Assembly (NCBI GenBank): GCA_002333095.1 | Contig: DDBK01000145.1 | Span: 13,098-22,202 of the forward strand | Origin: Cellvibrionales bacterium UBA2034 | GTDB taxonomy: Bacteria; Pseudomonadota; Gammaproteobacteria; Pseudomonadales; UBA7239 | Reading direction: 5' to 3' | DNA length: 9,105 nt | Part shown: piece after piece, positions 6,953 through 9,105 of the stretch | Numbering within the stretch: position 1 is the first letter of the stretch | Layout: every line of letters starts with the position of its first letter | Notes under the pieces: model-generated | Told to the model about the DNA's origin: nothing | Seen by the model: only the letters and a program-made list of their open reading frames with translations | Database searches by the model: none | Program-made: the position numbers and the translations under genes

Positions 6953-8563
6953 TCATGGCACGTGTTGCCCGTCAATATATGCGTGACGGAAATCCGGATC
7001 ACCACCAAAGCGGCTACGTTTTACATTTTGCAGTTGCCTGTTTTGTACGTAGATAATCCCTGGCTCTGTCAACGGTAACACGGCGATATCCTGCTGGATG
7101 ATCGTTTGCATGGCAGCAAAGGTGTCTGTGCGTGCAGCGCCAGGCGGCAATGTGGCTGCCTGCATCACAAGGTTATCGTATTTTTCATTGCGGTAGCGTC
7201 CGTGGTTGTTGGCATTGCTGGATACGAGCAGGTCCGCAAAGGTCATCGGATCGTTGTAATCCGGCCCCCATGCTGATAATGCCAGATCAAAATCGCCGCT
7301 GTTCAGTTTTGCCAGTTTCTGTTTGAAGATCTGTTTGTCAATGATCAGCTGGATGCCCAGCGTCTGTTGCAAGACGCGTTGCAGGTATTCTGCTTGCCGT
7401 ACAGCAGATGGGGTGTCATAGATTAACAATGTGAGCGGTGGCACCTGCATGCCCAGTTCTTTTTCTGCTGTGTGCAATGCTGTTATTGCCCGGCCAATAT
7501 CCGGCGCAGGTATCGCATTGGCTGTTGGCGCGAGACCGGGTAACCATGCTGGAAAAAAATGGGCAGTGGGGCGTGTGCCGGGTGCGGCGATCACTTTATT
7601 CACGAGTGATTGTCTGTCAATCACCAGACTGATGGCTTCGCGCAGTGCATGATTGCGCAGTGGGCTTTCTTCGCGAAAATTGAATTCCATATAGTTCAAC
7701 ATGCCATTCAGGAAAGACTGGATGTACAGCCTTTGTTGCAGTGCTTGTGGCAAGGTTTCCCGGCTCAATTCTGTGAATGCAATTTCACTGGACTGGAACA
7801 GGTTGAACAGGGTGTTGGCATCGTTGGTAATGTGCGGAATACGAATGCTATTCAACTTGGTATTGGCAGCATTCCAGTATTGTGGATTTTTTTCCATGAC
7901 GAGACTGGCGCCATGTGTCCATTGGCTCAGTATGAATGCGCCGTTGTATAGCAGTTTGTCTGCATCTGCAGCATAGCGTCCCTGTTGCTTGCGATAGAAA
8001 TCTTCGCGCAGGGGATAGTAGGTAGCAAAGGTGGTAAGACTGAGGAAGTAGGCAGTGGGCTGCTCCAGTTCTATGCGCAGGTGACGGTCGTCATCTGCGT
8101 ATACGCCGAGCGCCGTTGGCGGTAATTCACCACGATGGACTTTTTCAGCGTTTTTAATCGGGTAGAGTATGAATGCGTAGTTGGATGCAGTGGCGCGATC
8201 AAGTGCCGTGCGCCAGGCAAACAGGAAGTCTTGTGCGGTCACCGGCTTGCCATCGCTCCAGCGCGCATTGTCACGCAAGGTAAAACTCACCTGCGTGCCA
8301 TCCATTTGCCAGCTTTCCGCCACGCCACCCACCAGCGTGTCATTGTCGCCGTAGCTCAGTAACCCTTCCTGTGTGTGTAGCAAAACAAAAAAACTGACGC
8401 TGTCTGTGCTGGTGAGGCTGTTGAGATTGGGTGGCTCAGTACTCAATGCCAGTTGCACAGTGTGTGTGTCTGTATCCAGGGCATGATTCACTGCCCATGC
8501 TTGAAAAGGCATGCATAGCAGTGTGGCGAATAAAAAATACTTATAATTTTGCAATGACATCAT
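6953..8563 (-). CDS. Periplasmic peptide-binding protein of the importer, OppA/DppA family (SBP_bac_5)
   Basis: The ligand-capturing protein of the importer, 536 residues, the normal length for OppA. From the ATG at 8563 the N-terminus is a Sec signal peptide: MMSLQNYKY, a hydrophobic core FLFATLLCMPF (10-20), and AWA before a likely cut at 24/25. The cysteine in the core lacks a proper lipobox, so a soluble rather than lipid-anchored protein is expected. The family pattern follows: LSTEPPNLNSL, then GLLSYG..., VAESWQ, FTLRDNARWSDGKPVTAQDFLFAWRTALD, LLYNGAFILSQW and AWGPDYNDPMTFADLL. The gene starts inside the end of the monooxygenase gene (23-nt overlap, or 20 if the next ATG is used) with no visible ribosome site. 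An upstream in-frame ATG at 8584 would put extra residues before the signal peptide and is less likely. Ligand class (oligopeptide, dipeptide or other) cannot be told from the sequence. Confidence 0.94.
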   Translation of the reverse strand: MMSLQNYKYFLFATLLCMPFQAWAVNHALDTDTHTVQLALSTEPPNLNSLTSTDSVSFFVLLHTQEGLLSYGDNDTLVGGVAESWQMDGTQVSFTLRDNARWSDGKPVTAQDFLFAWRTALDRATASNYAFILYPIKNAEKVHRGELPPTALGVYADDDRHLRIELEQPTAYFLSLTTFATYYPLREDFYRKQQGRYAADADKLLYNGAFILSQWTHGASLVMEKNPQYWNAANTKLNSIRIPHITNDANTLFNLFQSSEIAFTELSRETLPQALQQRLYIQSFLNGMLNYMEFNFREESPLRNHALREAISLVIDRQSLVNKVIAAPGTRPTAHFFPAWLPGLAPTANAIPAPDIGRAITALHTAEKELGMQVPPLTLLIYDTPSAVRQAEYLQRVLQQTLGIQLIIDKQIFKQKLAKLNSGDFDLALSAWGPDYNDPMTFADLLVSSNANNHGRYRNEKYDNLVMQAATLPPGAARTDTFAAMQTIIQQDIAVLPLTEPGIIYVQNRQLQNVKRSRFGGDPDFRHAYIDGQHVP

Positions 8564-9105
8564 CAGCAAAACGTTTGATGGCATCGAGTTTTTCAGTCAG
8601 TGGGCTAGTAGGTTTTCCTCCATAAAAGAACCAGGGCGGGGTGCACAACGCAGTGACGCCCATATCGCGCATACGGCAAAAACCGTCGAGATCATAAGCA
8701 TCGCGTGCATTGAAACACAGGCGTTCAAACGGCAAGTGATCGCGCCCGAGTTCACGGCGGTATTGTTCAATCCTGTCGAAATAGCCTTGTAATTCTGCAC
8801 TGGTGTGCACATCAGAAATCCAGCCGTCATGTTGTGCTGCGCGTTTCAGTGCCGGTTCGGAAAAGCCGCCCACGTATACGGGTAAATCTTGTGATGGTGC
8901 AGGACGCATTTTTAATGCGGGCAAATCAAAAAAATTCCCGTGGTGTTCGATTGTGTCGCCAGACCAGAGTTTATGCATCACGTCCAGCATTTCATCAGCG
9001 CGTGCGCCACGTTTTTCGAAGGGCTGGCCGCCTGCCCGGAATTCTTCCGGCATCCAGCCCATGCCTGCACCGAGTGCGACACGGTTATTGCTCATCACGG
9101 CCAGC
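8541..9105 (-). CDS. Luciferase-like flavin monooxygenase (5' partial)
   Basis: The C-terminal 187 residues of a cytosolic enzyme of the bacterial luciferase-like superfamily. These enzymes use FMN or F420 to oxidise or reduce small organic compounds. The frame is open to the right edge of the window, and GTG at 9096-9098 and ATG at 9093-9095 are internal codons. Seen: NRVALGAGMGWMPEEF, the conserved block after the central strands in this family; FEKRGARADEMLDVMHKLWSG; the substrate-side HHGNFFDLPALKMRPAP; then LPVYVGGFSEPALKRAAQHDGWI, the usual flavin-site strand and helix. The end, KRFADDVIAKL, is a normal C-terminus. It resembles the group often annotated as TIGR03619-type 'F420-dependent' oxidoreductases. 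Few proteobacteria make F420, so FMN may be the real cofactor. The downstream peptide-binding gene starts inside its last codons, so the two are probably co-expressed. The substrate is unknown. Confidence 0.88.
   Translation of the reverse strand, partial: LAVMSNNRVALGAGMGWMPEEFRAGGQPFEKRGARADEMLDVMHKLWSGDTIEHHGNFFDLPALKMRPAPSQDLPVYVGGFSEPALKRAAQHDGWISDVHTSAELQGYFDRIEQYRRELGRDHLPFERLCFNARDAYDLDGFCRMRDMGVTALCTPPWFFYGGKPTSPLTEKLDAIKRFADDVIAKL

Overview
This is a 9.1 kb piece of a proteobacterial chromosome with about 50% G+C and dense gene packing. It carries a cytosolic type-2 malate dehydrogenase of the kind found in many beta- and gammaproteobacteria, and an MsbA-related lipid-type ABC exporter. 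A gammaproteobacterium of the Cellvibrio sort, or a betaproteobacterium, would fit, but the assignment rests on protein style only and is tentative. I see no tRNA, rRNA, CRISPR array, insertion sequence, phage gene or other mobile element.

Left part (1-2975, plus strand): the 3' part of mdh, cut off by the window start. It is followed after 17 nt by an unrecognised 46-residue membrane protein with three cysteines in its hydrophilic N-terminus, then by a strong UUCG-loop terminator. Beyond the terminator lies a complete 589-residue ABC exporter half-transporter (six membrane segments plus ATPase). Its start codon overlaps the stop of a possible five-residue leader peptide.

Right part (2994-9105, minus strand, reading right to left): a tight six-gene row. 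It holds the C-terminal part of a luciferase-like flavin monooxygenase, then a full peptide/nickel-type (Opp/Dpp) importer: a periplasmic binding protein, a DppB-like permease, a DppC-like permease, a DppD-like ATPase and a DppF-like ATPase. Neighbouring genes overlap by 23, 11, 4 and 8 nt, with one 13 nt gap, so they are almost surely one transcript with coupled translation. The promoter lies to the right of the window. The binding protein would capture a peptide-like ligand in the periplasm, the two permeases would form the channel and the two ATPases would drive it. The monooxygenase may act on the imported compound, but this is only inferred from linkage.

The most unusual point is the DppC-like permease. 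It has about 140 extra residues in the first periplasmic loop, and these look like a fibronectin type III-type beta-sandwich. The two halves of the window converge at 2975/2994 with only 18 nt between stop codons, in an A-rich stretch holding an 11-bp direct repeat. No gene-free stretch exceeds 300 bases.
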